Translations under genes and position numbers: made by a program
Shown: piece after piece, positions 5,991 through 6,061 of the stretch
Position numbering within the stretch: the first letter of the stretch is position 1
How the letters are laid out: the number at the start of each line of letters is the position of its first letter
Notes under the pieces: generated by a model
The model's database searches: none
Told to the model about the DNA's origin: nothing
What the model saw: only the letters and a program-made list of their open reading frames with translations
Assembly (NCBI GenBank): GCA_017515945.1
Contig: JAFWDX010000457.1
Location: 1-6,061 of the forward strand
Direction of reading: 5' to 3'
DNA: 6,061 nt
DNA from: Blautia sp.
Lineage (GTDB): Bacteria; Bacillota; Clostridia; Lachnospirales; Lachnospiraceae

Positions 5991-6061
5991 ATGGGGTCAG
6001 GCCCTCCAAACATTCTGTGAACAGCGTTCATGGGTGAGTCACGGGGACAGGTTCCTTGACT
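5991..6061. repeat. Start of a G-rich hairpin repeat resembling REP / IS200-RAYT-associated sequence (partial)
   Basis: Ten bases after the LTA synthase stop comes ATGGGGTCAGGCCCT (5991-6005), then a dyad TGAAC-AGC-GTTCA (6018-6030). Next is AGTCACGG (6037-6044) facing CCTTGACT (6054-6061), a stem with one mismatch around a 9-base loop. The strings GGGGTCAGG and GGGGACAGGTTCCTTGAC are of a kind I recall from dispersed repeats near REP-associated or IS200-type transposases in Clostridia; this is memory, not a search. The element reaches the window edge, so its far end and any transposase are not seen. No intrinsic terminator for the LTA synthase gene is visible before it. Confidence 0.5.

Overview
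The window suggests a Gram-positive member of the Clostridia, probably Lachnospiraceae. The evidence is a complete lipoteichoic-acid-synthase-type phosphoglycerol transferase, a very large secreted Ig-like surface protein ending in a TGDE + hydrophobic segment + basic tail, an A+T-rich leader next to moderate-GC coding sequence, and a G-rich repeat of a type I associate from memory with Clostridia. This placement is inference, since no marker gene is present.

Layout: (1) 1-94, an A+T-rich leader. (2) 95-3610 (+), a 1171-residue exported surface protein. It has a signal peptide, a 120-residue stretch with 51 Asp/Glu and no Lys/Arg, a Thr-rich hinge, several beta-sandwich-like modules (one convincing He_PIG-type domain, others resembling DUF5018-like, ASH-like and X2-like folds), a Thr/Pro/Ala-rich wall-spanning linker and a degenerate sortase-type C-terminus. 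(3) 3611-3913, a 303-base intergenic region with an unusual cluster of three related copies of a ~22-base element. Two of them are folded into long palindromes: hairpin A at 3688-3730 and a perfect 21-bp inverted repeat, hairpin C, at 3809-3858. Neither is followed by a U-tract. (4) 3914-5980 (+), a 688-residue polytopic LTA synthase/sulfatase-family enzyme with an intact catalytic set (E325, T367, D550, H551). (5) 5981-6061, the beginning of a G-rich, hairpin-forming repeat resembling REP or IS200/RAYT-associated repeats, running off the window edge.

The two genes are co-directional and both act at the cell envelope: one is a predicted wall-associated adhesin or scaffold, the other builds a glycerol-phosphate polymer. 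The 303-base gap full of strong secondary structure argues against simple tight co-transcription. The most unusual part of the window is this palindrome cluster. It may be a regulatory or structured RNA, an operator array, or a decayed short mobile repeat family. A possible 14-codon leader ORF with a good Shine-Dalgarno overlaps the start of the LTA synthase gene, which has no good ribosome binding site of its own.
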